DNA from: Gossypium raimondii
Taxonomy: Eukaryota; Streptophyta; Magnoliopsida; Malvales; Malvaceae
DNA length: 64,000 bases
Direction of reading: 5' to 3'
Assembly: GCF_025698545.1 (NCBI RefSeq)
Contig: NC_068567.1
Location: 58,905,371-58,969,370, forward strand
Both the position numbers and the translations under genes were made by a program. Position 1 is the stretch's first letter. Each line of letters starts with the position of its first letter. Below the pieces are notes generated by a model. That model was not told the origin of the DNA, ran no database searches, and saw only the letters and a list, made by a program, of their open reading frames with translations. Shown piece by piece: positions 10,181-21,060 of the stretch.

Positions 10181-12217
10181 AAGGATATATAATTATTTTT
10201 AAAATGAAAATACTAAATTTATTTATTTTTGGTCTTGAACCTTTTGATATGTGATAGTCAAATAGGTTCCAACTAAATTTGTAATAAATAAAATTCAAGT
10301 CCTAAATAAGAAATAAAACTCTCTGGATATCATTTTTTTTTTTGCGTCCACAAAACTACTTAAAAAACATCCACCTTTTTACTGAACTTCATAAACGTTG
10401 ATGAATAGTCTGAATAATTTAGCAGCATGGGATTATACGAAGTATAAGTAACATTAAAAGAAAAATGGATAATTTTAGTTGGTGAAGGAACAGAATTAGC
10501 CCTCAAAACGTGAAATGAAGGCGAAATTGTTGCATTATTTCCTTGGAGCCGATTGGACCATCACTTGAGTTGGGACCAAAGACTAATTAAAAGTCAAAAT
10601 AAAAGTGACCTTATGCTATTTTTTTTATATTATAAGGACCAAACCACGATTTCTCTTGCTATGGTAACGACTTTTAAAATAGAATTAATTCCATTTGAAC
10701 TAATTAATTAAATTTAGATGGCAACATAGAGTGAAACTTATTATGTTACTTCTCATTACTAACCCAAAACCTGAATATAACTCGAAATGTCGACCTGTGA
10801 TCTGAAGTCAAACAAGTTGATCGGTAAACACGTGTTAAGTCTAGGACAGTATACGTGTCAGCATGCATGTCATTTCGATAAATAGTCATAAGAACACACA
10901 ATAAAATACTCAACAAAACTTCAATAAATGGCTTTAAAAAAACCTCAATTATGCTATTCAACCAATAGCTTATTAAAATGATAATAAATTATTAAAAAAT
11001 ACATAGCTATTTAATTAATTTTATTCTAAGTATTTGTGGAAAAAAAACTAATGTAGTTTTATCATTAACATTAATGGAATATTTCATTAAATATTCTAAT
11101 TATTTATGTGAGTGAACAAAAAACATAATAATAAAATTATTTTATTATTTTCACCCTAAAGTGAGAGTGAATTTTAGGTATTAAAAATTGGGGTAAATCT
11201 CAAAATTATACATGAACTTTTATTCAATGTGTAATTTAATACATGAACTTTGATTGTAGTTCAAATATATATTAATAAAATTGTGATAGGTATCAAATTG
11301 AAAACAACAACAAAAACTGTATTTTATGTGTTTGTTCAAACCAACAACTTTTTTAAAAAAAATACTACTATTAATAGAAATCATGAAATTAAAATAAAAT
11401 AAAATAATCTGAAAGAATATTGAAGAAACTATGACTAATAACTAGCTCGAAAGATGCAGCCACCGCCATTGACAAAGCAAATATTGAGTTTGAAAAGATT
11501 GAGTAAGTGTTCAAACAAATAAAATTTTACCATGTCATGAGAAATTTAATAATTTTATTTTTACTTTTAGTTGAAATTAAAAGATATTATTAATAAAAGC
11601 AAAAGAAATATTACGGTTTTCATTTAATTAAAGAAATGATTGATTTTTCTAATACATTAACCAGATTAATTTTTAAAAATATTAATTACCCAATGGAAAT
11701 AATTTAGTAATTATACTTGTGTGCATATTTAACTGTTTTTTTAATTAATGGATTTCAAATTTTAGAGGAGATGTTGAGAACTAATTGAGGGAAACATGTG
11801 GGATAATATGCAATAGAGAATTAAATATGTTTTAAAATTTAATTCTTTTTATAATTATGAGAAAACGTAACTACTAAATAATTGTTTTTTTCAGAGTTAC
11901 TTTATGATATTTAAACACGTTTTTAGAATTATGGACGGAGACCAAGTTTATTTGTAGAAATCCGCAGACCACTCAACTAATTTGTATTGTTCTCAATGGA
12001 GGTTTTGTCTCTTGACACATAAAGAGAAGGCTTGAAGATGCGACAGCTCATATAACAAGAGTGGCTCCTACTCCATGAATCCGCCATCGTCTTTTTATGC
12101 AATCAAGTGCACGACAAAGTCGAAAGACAAAATCTCTACCAAAGATAATACTAACATGTCGAGAGGTTCGTCAACTTTTGAAGAACAACACTTTCCAAAC
12201 TTTTTTCGATGGAATCA
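10181..12217. other. AT-rich intergenic DNA, no gene seen
   Basis: Frames here are short and have no motifs. The phrase around 11,190-11,280 (ATACATGAACTTT twice, about 50 bp apart) is typical of one arm of common AT-rich MITEs. The rest is unassigned. Confidence 0.5.
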
Positions 12218-13272
12218 ACCTCTCCTCAACTATTCAATTTATTCTATTTTATTCATCTAACTATTCATTTATTTAATCACTCAACTTTTTAAAATTTAAT
12301 ATTTTTGGCACTCTTGCTGTTAGCTTAGTAACATAAATCTAATGTAGGCTTTTTTTATTGACCTAATAATAAATTTAGCCTTTTTACACATTCTATCAAT
12401 TCAACAAAATTAGTCTTCAATGTTTACAAAATTTGCCATTTTAGTTATAATTCTTAAAATTTTAAAATATTTTAAAAATATTTTTATATTTGCTTTCTAA
12501 AAATTTTAAAATTTTTGTTATTTTTTAATAATTATATATATTCTCCTCAACTATGTTGATTTTCTTATCAATCAAACATGTGAAAAACCCAAAAAGCAAA
12601 GATATTTTTATTTATTAAGTCTCTCTTGATTTAGTCTTCATTTTATTTTGCTATATTATTCGTCTCAAGTGACTAATTAAAGTTAAAAAAAGAATCTTAA
12701 AGTTAACAAATTTATAAACCCAGAAAATGGTTGGGTTCACCACACCCACTCCAAGGACCTTCCTCTTTGCTATAGAGATAGTATCGGTTTCAAGCTTTAG
12801 TGTTCTTGTGTCTTCATCATTTTTAGTTCAAGCATTATACAGAAATCACATGTTAAGACCTTGACATTTGATATTTTCCAACTCCGTCAGTTGAATGAAA
12901 GAACAAAGTCGAAGAAACCATTGAAAGTCATTTTAGGTATAAATATCTTTAAAATATTTTTATATTTACTTTTTAAAATTTTCAAGATTTTTTTTATATA
13001 ATTTTTATAGTTAGAACTAAAATGCCAAAATCCTGTAAACATTGAAAAGTTAAATTTGTTGAATTTTTTTAGATTTAAGATCAAATTGATAGAATGTGCA
13101 AACATTGGATGGCTAAATTTGTTATTAACCAATAAAACAAAGCCCACATTAGCCTTTGGCAATTAATGCAAGGGTGACTAACATATTCAATTTCGAAAAG
13201 TTAGTGATTAAAATGAAAAAAAAAATAGTTAGACAACTACAATAGAAACAAATTTAATAGTCGAGGGACTAT
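12218..13272. mobile_element. Foldback element with ~300-bp arms
   Basis: The left arm (12,218-12,530) and the right arm (12,925-13,272) are inverted copies. Shared phrases include CTAACTATT, TTTAATCACT with AACTTTT, CTAATGTAGGCTTT or CTAATGTGGGCTTT, ACACATTCTATCAAT or GCACATTCTATCAAT, and TTCAATGTTTACA. The loop (about 12,540-12,920) holds a less AT-rich block with ACCACACCCACTCC. It has no transposase. The minus-strand frame at 12,887-13,162 is just the right arm read through. Confidence 0.7.
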
Positions 13273-13649
13273 TCTTGCATTTTACCCTAAAAATATTATT
13301 ATGGCGTCATATTCCACTGCATTACTCGAGAAAAACGAGCCCACGAACAAATTTTAATTAATTTGTAATACTTTTTTTTTTTCTTTTCTTCAAAATTGAT
13401 TTCACTTTGAGGCAGTGATATTCCACCTAAACCATTCGTTTTTTAGAATAAAATGCATCATTGGGATTTATTATTTTACCCTTACGTCTTATTCCACGAC
13501 GACTTCTTTTATAAAAAAAAATAGTTTCAATTAAATGGATAAATTCTACCGAAAATCCTTCTATTATATATAATTTTGCATTTAGTCCTTTTAAATTTTA
13601 TTATAACTTTATATTTTTAATCTCTCATAAATACATATTTTCACTAAAA
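13273..13649. other. Intergenic DNA, no gene seen
   Basis: AT-rich, with half of a MITE-like phrase near 13,560-13,640 (TTTTGCATTTAGTCCTTTTAA). Nothing coding. Confidence 0.5.
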
Positions 13650-14100
13650 GTATTTATGAGTCAGGTCAGGTTCGAGCTGGATCTGTGTAAGATAATATGA
13701 ACTTAATACATTTCATGCTCGAGTTGACCGAAAATATAGATTTCAAATTTTGTCAAAACTTGATTATATTTGTAAATGATTAATCTATACTGTTTTAAGT
13801 CCATCTATATTATTATTTTGAATTCTTTTAACAAAAAATTATACCATTTTAATTTAATATTTGATATGTTTTTAATTAAAAGCCCAAACATAAATAATTT
13901 ATCATGTTTTTAATGTTTACATTGTAGTATATATATATGTGTGTGTGATATAAATAAAATAATTTATAAAATAAAAGATAATTACATAATTAAAAATAGA
14001 TCAATTGAATTGATTTGAGCTTTGAATGTTGAAGTCCAAACCTAACCCCATATTATAAATGGGCTTAATATTTTTACTCAAATCAAATTTCTTGATTTAA
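13650..14100. repeat. Dispersed 'GGTCAGGTTCGAG' repeat, copy 3
   Basis: TCAGGTCAGGTTCGAGCTGG at the left and AAATGGGCTTAATATTTTTACTCAAATC at the right (quoted in parts) repeat the layout of the copies at 4,925 and 8,400. It has diverged and contains an AT-rich core. Confidence 0.4.
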
Positions 14101-15128
14101 TATTTATATATAAACCATTTTAAATTTCATGGTTCGATACATAAATTAACCCTTGAGCAGCTCTAATTTTAAGTTTTGAAATTAATTTTTTATCAGTTAT
14201 ATTATATAATTTGACTTATATATACAATATTTGTCTAAATGTACATACAGATGCTGAGGTATACATGCCATGTCACCACGTGATTAAAATATAAGACTCG
14301 AAAAATTAGCTGACAAAACTAATATTTTAAAATTTGTTAAAGATAAAAAAAAATGATGAAATTGTAATAAAAAAGGTCTAAATTGATCAAAAACATGTAA
14401 TTAGAAGACTTTCTACAAAATTTCGCCATTACCATTCACACAGTGATTTCATGAAGCACATGAAATGAAGAAAACCGGATAGTTCCATGATTCATTTTTC
14501 TTTTTCCAAACAAAGCATGAAATAAATAAATGTAAAGTGTTTGAATTTCTTTTCTCTTTTGAAATTTGTTTAGATTCTAGTACATTTATTAATATTCTTA
14601 AGTTTGACTGACCTTTTTTTCTTGGACACGGCAGTTGACCCAAGAAAAAATTCCAGCCTATATTACCCGCCAACAAGTTTTCTTCATTAATGTCGTCTGT
14701 AAAAACATCCAAAGACTTCGTCTTTTTTTATTACCCTAAGTTCATACACTGGCCCTTTGTTGATTTCTTTTTCGGCAAATTTAATTATTATTATTAACAT
14801 TTCCATTGTCAAGTTTTAGTTGCTCTGCTAGTGGCAATGGAAATAACTAGGAACTGAGAATTCAAGTCAATTTATAAAAAAGAAAAAACCAAAGCAAAGA
14901 AAAGCAATAGGAGCACTTCTTTTATTTTATTTTTCTTTGAATTGAGAAAAAAAAGGTTGGTGGATTAAAGCAGAAAAAAAAGTTGAATTTTTTGAGCATC
15001 AACTTGTTAAAAGATATATTTGTTTTTCGTTTTATGGTTTGGAAATTCTGTGTTTTGCTATTGCTGATTTGTGTGTCTGGTTATGCTCCAACGAGGTGGG
15101 CAAAGGGAAGGGTAAAAGGTTTTTCAAG
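14101..15128 (+). promoter_or_regulatory. Upstream region and 5' leader of the PIX13-like kinase
   Basis: The stretch is AT-rich with no gene of its own. The plus frame beginning at 14,983 overlaps the leader and runs in a different frame from the kinase, so I do not call it. A-rich and pyrimidine tracts at 14,860-14,960 are compatible with a transcription start close to 14,900, but no clear TATA element decides it. Confidence 0.35.
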
Positions 15129-17169
15129 ATGGGGATTTGCTGGGGTTCTTCAGCTGATAATCCAACACCAACCACCACTGGTTGTCTCAGTTCAGGTACC
15201 TTTCAAACTCCCTTTCTTTTTCTGGGGATTTCTGCGTTTTTTTTAATGATTATGGGTTATTTTGTTTCATTTGTTGAGTGCAATTTTTTTTTTTCAAATT
15301 TGTGGTTGAAATAGTGATATCTCAAACAACCAGCAATACAGCATCCACTTCAATATCTAGGGGCAGTAGGTTCTCAGCTTCAAGTGGGGATGAGGTTTTC
15401 CCAAATGGGCAGATATTGCCAGCACCTGATCTGAGGATCTTCAGTTTTGCAGAATTGAAGTCTGCAACTAAGAATTTCAGGCCTGAAATGGTGCTGGGCG
15501 AGGGAGGTTTCGGTAAAGTCTTCAAAGGTTGGCTTGACGAGAAATCGCCAGGGAAGAGTGGTAGTGGAACCCTCATTGCTGTTAAAAAACTCAACTCTGA
15601 AAGCTTACAAGGATTTGAGGAATGGCAGGTCAATAGTTCTTTCTTATGCTTTACAATTACATTACTATTTGTGGAACACTCTTTGAAAACTGATAGATAT
15701 ATATTGATGTTAGTAATAGAAAATGACACTATAAGAACTTTATGGTAGATTTCTATTCCTATTGGTTTCTGGGTTTGAAATAGTGAGATATCTAGTTTGG
15801 TGCCTCTCACTGAAGTCCCCAAAGAAAATTTGTAGTAAGATCGGAGTATATTATCCAGTTCGCTTTCTCTAGGTGGCGATACGTTCGTACTTGTAGTTTA
15901 GTGCTTGTTATACTGATTTTCTTTGTACATTACGACATGTACATAATCCTGATTGTTGTTTATCGGTGCAGTCCGAGGTAAATTTCTTAGGAAGGTTTTC
16001 TCATCCTAATCTTGTAAGGCTGCTAGGATACTGTTGGGAGGATCAAGAGCTTCTTCTCGTTTACGAGTTTATGCAGAAGGGTAGCTTGGAAAACCATCTA
16101 TTCGGAAGTAAGAGCTTAAAACTTAGTTGTTGTTTTTTAAAGTCTCCCATTATTCGTGTGAGCATATACTTGTGTGTGTACTGACTTTCCTTCATGGTTT
16201 TCGTTATCCAGGAGGTTCGACTGTTCAATCACTCGAATGGAGTATACGGCTTAAAATTGCAATAGGAGCAGCAAAAGGCCTGTCGTTCTTGCACACATCG
16301 GACAAGCAAGTCATTTATAGAGATTTTAAAGCTTCAAATATACTGCTTGATGGGGTAACTTTCTATACAACCCATGAATTATACCATAGGATGGATATGG
16401 AGGTGTAACCCTCTAATATGGTTTGGCTATTGGTTTTATTGCAGTCGTATACGGCTAAGATATCGGATTTTGGGTTGGCCAAATTGGGTCCTTCAGCTAG
16501 CAAATCTCATGTAACAACAAGAGTCATGGGTACATATGGTTATGCAGCTCCAGAATATGTTGCTACAGGTAATCTGATTTTGCTCTCAAACCTTTTCTGA
16601 ATTTCGGGTGCTTTGGACATTAATGTCCTTGCTTTTGCACCATATTGTTGTATTTTTGAGACAGTTGAGCAAATCCGGGTTTGCAGTTTCCATGACTTGA
16701 ATATTTTGCTGATTAAACAGGACATTTATATGTAAAGAGCGATGTGTATGGTTTTGGTGTTGTTTTAGTTGAAATATTAACCGGCTTACGAGCACTCGAC
16801 CAAAACCGCCCAAGCGGGCAACATACTCTGGTGGACTGGGTAAAGCCACATTTATCTGAAAGAAGAAAATTGAAGAACATAATGGACCATCGTTTGGAGG
16901 GCAAATATCCTTCCAAAGCTGCATTTCGAATAGCTCAACTTGCTTTAAAATGTCTTGAACCTGAACCTAGGAACCGTCCATCAATGAAAGAAGTTGTGGA
17001 GACTTTGGAACAGATCGAGTCAATCAACGAAAAGCCAACAGAGCCAAAAAACCGTTCCACTCATCACACAACTCGTAGACGTCGCCAGCAGCCATTTCAT
17101 CAACGATCTCCACTTGCTCCAAAGCATGAAGTAGGCCATGGTTATCAGACCCCACCACGGGTGAGGTAA
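15129..17169 (+). CDS. PIX13: Receptor-like cytoplasmic kinase, PIX13/KIN3 type (RLCK VII)
   Basis: A membrane-anchored Ser/Thr kinase of the RLCK VII family, whose members relay signals from surface immune receptors. Six exons can be placed: 15129-15195, 15315-15628, 15972-16107, 16212-16354, 16445-16568 and 16721-17169, all GT-AG, giving 410 residues. The start MGICWGSS gives Gly2 for myristoylation and Cys4 for palmitoylation, so plasma-membrane anchoring is expected. The kinase domain has the glycine loop [12 protein letters not shown], catalytic lysine in [30 protein letters not shown], the activation segment [15 protein letters not shown] and [16 protein letters not shown]. 'YRDFK' in place of HRDVK and 'EEWQSEV' are usual for this subfamily. 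The tail (about 60 residues) is Arg/Gln/His-rich and low in conservation. All key kinase residues are present, so it is probably functional. Family identity is from recognition of the whole sequence pattern. Confidence 0.93.
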
Positions 17170-18902
17170 GTTGGCACACTAGCTCAATTTGTTGCAGGTC
17201 TCGAATTACCGTGCTAATTGTTTTTCACACAATTCCCATTTCTTTATTCTTTTCCAAAGAATCTACGAGTTCAACTTTTGCAGTCCGGCTTGTGTCAGGC
17301 ATATGGATATGATAGTCGTTAACTTGTAATTATTTCAGTAAGTAGACGGAGTTGAGTTTGATATCTTGTTAGTTTTATCGATGCTGTTTTACACCGTGAA
17401 TCTCTTTGTTTATCAATCTCAAACAGTTGTAATGGGGATCCAAATTATGAGACCTGCCTATAATTTTGGTGTTGGTCCTTGAGTACTTATAGTTTTCATG
17501 TTTTTTGAATTACAAAGAATTTTTCTAGGCTTTGTCTCAACAGTGGTAGAATAAAAGGTTTTGGTGTATCCGTAAGTACGGTAGAAAGTTGTTTTATTTG
17601 CTCCATTTTTGCACTTCTTGCTGTTATTCATAAATCTAACTTGCATTCCAGGTAAAACTGGGAGCCTGGCTGATCATCTTTTACTCCTTTCTTTCAAATA
17701 TTCGTGTCTAGACTTAGATTCGAGAATATTACTCTTCAAAGACAATGAAGATGCCTGTGTTGGGTACATTCTCGTATTCGATACTCATAGGTTTGAGTAA
17801 CCGGAGAGGATGTCCAACTTCTCTCACACCTCAAGTCCGCCATCGTCGCTCCGTTAGAGTGATGGCTTGCCATTCAAGGGTTCGCCAATGTAAATCAATT
17901 TTTCCTTCAAAACGACAAGGTGCATAATAATATACGAAAAAACAGAAAGAAATTTCAAATTAAATTAGTGTAAATTGATTTGATGATATTTTCTGATTCT
18001 ATGGTAAGCTAGCCAGTTAAAGCGATCAAAGAACATCTTCAGAGATCTTTTTCCTTAGTTGTAAATCAATTATGACAACAGCTCCACAATCGACTCTTTA
18101 GTCTATAGCTCACCCTCATAACATGATCCAATTGCTCTTCTACTTTGACTATGCCAAATTGCTCTTGCTATTAGAATAAAAAGACAATTACGAATCAATT
18201 TATCTTAGGACAAAAGTTCCTACTTGAAACAATATTAAAAATAATACTCAGAAACAACCCAATCTACCAAATACCAATAATAAGAAAATTAAAGCACCAA
18301 CTCAGATATTATAATCTCATAACCGAGTTTGATACAGAATAATTAGCTTAGCTTCGCATAATGGAGAGAACCATTACCAAAGGAACGGTCAAAATATTTT
18401 CTATAATAGTATGTTCACGTTTTAGTTATTTAACTTTAAAAAATTATAGTATGATAATTTTTTCTCTCTCTGAAAAGTGAACCCGCCATGTTAGATGACG
18501 GGTTTTTTGTGCGTGTAACACATGCCACACTTTATAACTTTCCTATTATTATATTTTAAATTATCAATCTTTTTAAATGTCTAGTCTATTTTATAAGAGA
18601 ATTTCTTTTAAAGATATACTTACAATAAAACACTCAAGAGATTATTCAGCTTAACATTTTGGTAATTAAAATAAATTATTTTGACAGAACAATTACATGG
18701 TGTCACTCCTACGTATCAAATTAATTGGGTTTGTCCCTTTCAGTTTCATATTTTAGTACCAATAATTGCAGAAGCTTTATGGTAAATCGTATTCTCTTTG
18801 AGTGAAATTTAGATATTGTTAGAATATTTAATTGTTGAAAACTCCAAAATAGGAGTAATAGAGCCACACATATATTTTCTTTTTATTTTTTAATAAAAAT
18901 AT
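17170..18902. other. 3' region of the kinase gene and intergenic DNA
   Basis: The first few hundred bases are probably the 3' UTR. 17,640-17,930 is less AT-rich and has short open frames without motifs. AT-rich DNA follows up to the MULE. I see no further gene. Confidence 0.45.
18894..18902. repeat. Left target-site duplication of MULE copy 2
   Basis: TAAAAATAT directly before the terminus GGATAATTTACC. The identical 9-mer follows the other end at 20,724-20,732. Nine base pairs is the usual duplication size for Mutator-like elements. Confidence 0.8.
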
Positions 18903-18994
18903 GGATAATTTACCATTAAAAGCCTATTTTTTTTAAATTTACCGAAATGGGCCCGATATTTTATTATTTATCGGAATGGGCCCTTTTCCCCTAA

Positions 18995-19190
18995 GGCGCG
19001 TCCACGTCAGCGCGAAGTTAGGGGACGTGTCAGCAAATCGCGTCCACGTCAGCGCGCTTTGCTGATGTGGCAACAAATCACGTCCACGTAAGCGCGATTT
19101 GTGTCCACGTCATCAAATCGCGCTGATGTGGACGCGATTTGCTGCCACGTAGCACGCCCCTGGGGATGCGATTTCCCCGCGCGTGAACAG
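18995..19190. repeat. Subterminal GCGTCCACGTCAGCGCG array, left arm
   Basis: GCGTCCACGT or its variants occur at least five times within 160 bp, often as GTCCACGTCAGCGCG and as its complement CGCTGATGTGGACGCG, so the array is partly palindromic. The same words recur in the right arm at 20,500-20,630. The GC content is far above that of the surroundings. Confidence 0.85.
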
Positions 19191-19446
19191 TGCAACGGTA
19201 AAAAAAAATCTATAAATACCCCACCCTTTATTTATTTTTCACAAACTAATCCTCTCTCAATTATTTTCTCAATTTCCTCTCAAATTGCTCTCAAATTCCT
19301 TCTAAATTTCTCTCAAATTCATATTTAATCTCAATTTGCTCTCAATTTCTTCTTAAATTTCTCTTAAATCCCTATTTTTAAATAATTTAAAAAAATTTAT
19401 TTTTTAAAATTTTTTTTAAATCGTAAAAATTTGTACGATTTCAGCA

Positions 19447-20232
19447 ATGGCCGGAGAATTGACTCGTCTTGATAAGCAGCACATATCCGTCGAACAAATG
19501 AAAATGGTAAATGTTAAATTTAATTTTTAAATATTATTTAAGATTTTTTTATTTATGTATTTTTAGATAATTATTAATTTATTATTTGTTATAAAAGTCT
19601 GTAGATCGGATATTGGAATGCTATATCCGGAATATGCATGCTCCTCCATCACTGTTGGTAGAGAACTACCTACGGGAAGCGGGTTTTTGGCACGTGGCGA
19701 TGGTAGGCCGGGGGTGCAAGTTGGACCCGCAACTTATCAATGCGTTGATCGAGAGGTGGAGACCCGAGACACACACATTCCATCTTCCATGTGGAGAGTG
19801 CACTATCACTTTGAAAGATGTCAGTCTGCAATTGGGATTGCCGGTGGACGGATACCCAGTCACCGGGTCTGTCCAATCCAGCCATTAGGGAGCAATGTGC
19901 TACGAGCTTTTGGGCATTATTCCGGAAAAAATAGATGGAGGTCGGATCGAGATGGGCTGGTTACGAGACACATTCCCGGATCCGGATGATGATTCAACCG
20001 AAGTAGAAAGAATCCGATATGCTCGGGCATACATTCTTCAGATAATTGGAGGTTATCTGATGCCGGACTTGTCACGGAGCCGCGTACATCTAAGATGGCT
20101 GCTGAAACTCGTTGATTTTAGAGCAGCTGGTGAATTGAGTTGGGGGTCTGCCGTCTTGGCAACATTATATCGGGAGATGTGCGGGGCAACGCGACCGAGT
20201 AAAGCAAAAATCGGAGGTTGCCTGTCACTACT
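19447..20232 (+). pseudogene. Plant mobile domain (PMD/MAIN-like) gene, 5' part, broken
   Basis: Exon 1 (19447-19506) encodes a short start with HISVEQMKM and ends at a GT donor. Exon 2 starts at 19,598 with [13 protein letters not shown]. It continues with [36 protein letters not shown] and LQLGLPVDG, all hallmarks of the PMD-C family found in MAIN/MAIL proteins and in transposon-borne relatives. A TAG at 19,886-19,888 interrupts the frame. It then resumes (from 19,889) with MCYELLGIIPEK, GGRIEMGWL, LIGG-like IIGGYLMPD and LRWLLKLVDFR, and ends at GGCLSLL near 20,232. From there the sequence switches abruptly to the ~125-bp repeat unit. The rest of the domain is deleted. Confidence 0.8.
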
Positions 20233-20236
20233 GCGT

Positions 20237-20330
20237 TTTTTATACTATTTGCTCAGAAACGTCAACTCGAAATTATTTTTTTCAGGACCTACTGTAGCAA
20301 AAGCGCGTCCACGAGGGCGCGATTTCACAA
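20237..20330. repeat. Single copy of the ~125-bp unit seen in the 297-830 array
   Basis: The order of words TTTTTATACTATTTGCTC, CGTCAACTCGAAATTATTTTTT, CAGGACCTACTGTAGC and GCGCGTCCACG matches the order in the array units at 297-830. It follows the PMD breakpoint directly. Confidence 0.75.
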
Positions 20331-20723
20331 ATTCTTCTCATAAAGCATCCTGCTTTGATTTTATCTTAAAAACCCATAAACACGAAACGTAATCCAATTT
20401 TGAATAAATTATAATTAATTTACTTTTTTCTCTAAAATCCTAAAAATCCTAAACCCTAACCTTAAAAACCAAAAACCTAACATGGGAAAAACGGGGAAAA
20501 CGCGTCCCCAGGGGCGCGCTACGTGGCAGCAAATCACGTCCACGTCAGCGCGCTTTGATGACGTGGCAACAAATCGCGTCCACGCCAACGCGATTTCATC
20601 ACGTCGAAAAGCGCTACCGACGTGACGCGCTTTAAGGGAAAAGGGCCTATTCCGGTAAATAATAAAATACCGGACCAATTTCGGTAAATTTAAAAAAAAG
20701 TGGCTTTTTTTGATATTTTTCCC

Positions 20724-20732
20724 TAAAAATAT
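20724..20732. repeat. Right target-site duplication of MULE copy 2
   Basis: TAAAAATAT, identical to 18,894-18,902. Confidence 0.8.
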
Positions 20733-21060
20733 GGTAACATAAAATTACTATAATTATAATATTAATTATCATTATAAAAATAATAAATTTGTTTTTTCCT
20801 TAATTAAGTTGATACTCTATTAACCCATAACATTAATTCAATCAGGGGTTTTATAATAAGTATATATTACCGATAATGTTGTGAATTATAGATGAATTGT
20901 GAAATTACTAAAATATCCTTACCTTAAAGGGTAATCAATATTATTATAAGGGCATTTTTATCTTTTTATACTTTTATATAATCTTCGAATAACACAATTG
21001 AAAAATATTATTTGAGAATCAAACATAAGACCAACAAATTTATATAAAAAACCCTTGCCA

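Larger units (their letters stand above)
18903..20723. mobile_element. Complete non-autonomous Mutator-like element (MULE copy 2) with a PMD gene remnant
   Basis: The ends GGATAATTTACC and (inverted) GGGAAAAATATC begin long inverted arms, 18,903-19,190 and about 20,478-20,723. Both arms carry ATTTACCGAAAT, TATTTTATTATTTA, TGCTGCCACGTAGC and GCGCCCCTGGGG-type words. A perfect 9-bp duplication flanks the element. Inside are a broken plant-mobile-domain gene, one ~125-bp unit like the array at 297-830, a telo-box-like run, and the right arm. No transposase catalytic domain is present, so movement would need a helper. Confidence 0.85.

Noticed and set aside
12887-13162. 91-codon minus frame
   Set aside because: It reads through the right arm of the foldback element; composition is Lys/Asn/Phe-biased by AT-rich DNA.
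14983-15246. 87-codon plus frame before the PIX13-like kinase
   Set aside because: It overlaps the kinase's first exon in another frame, starts in the leader and has no motif.
15322-15822. 166-codon minus frame over the kinase gene
   Set aside because: Antisense shadow of exon 2 and intron 2; no family features.
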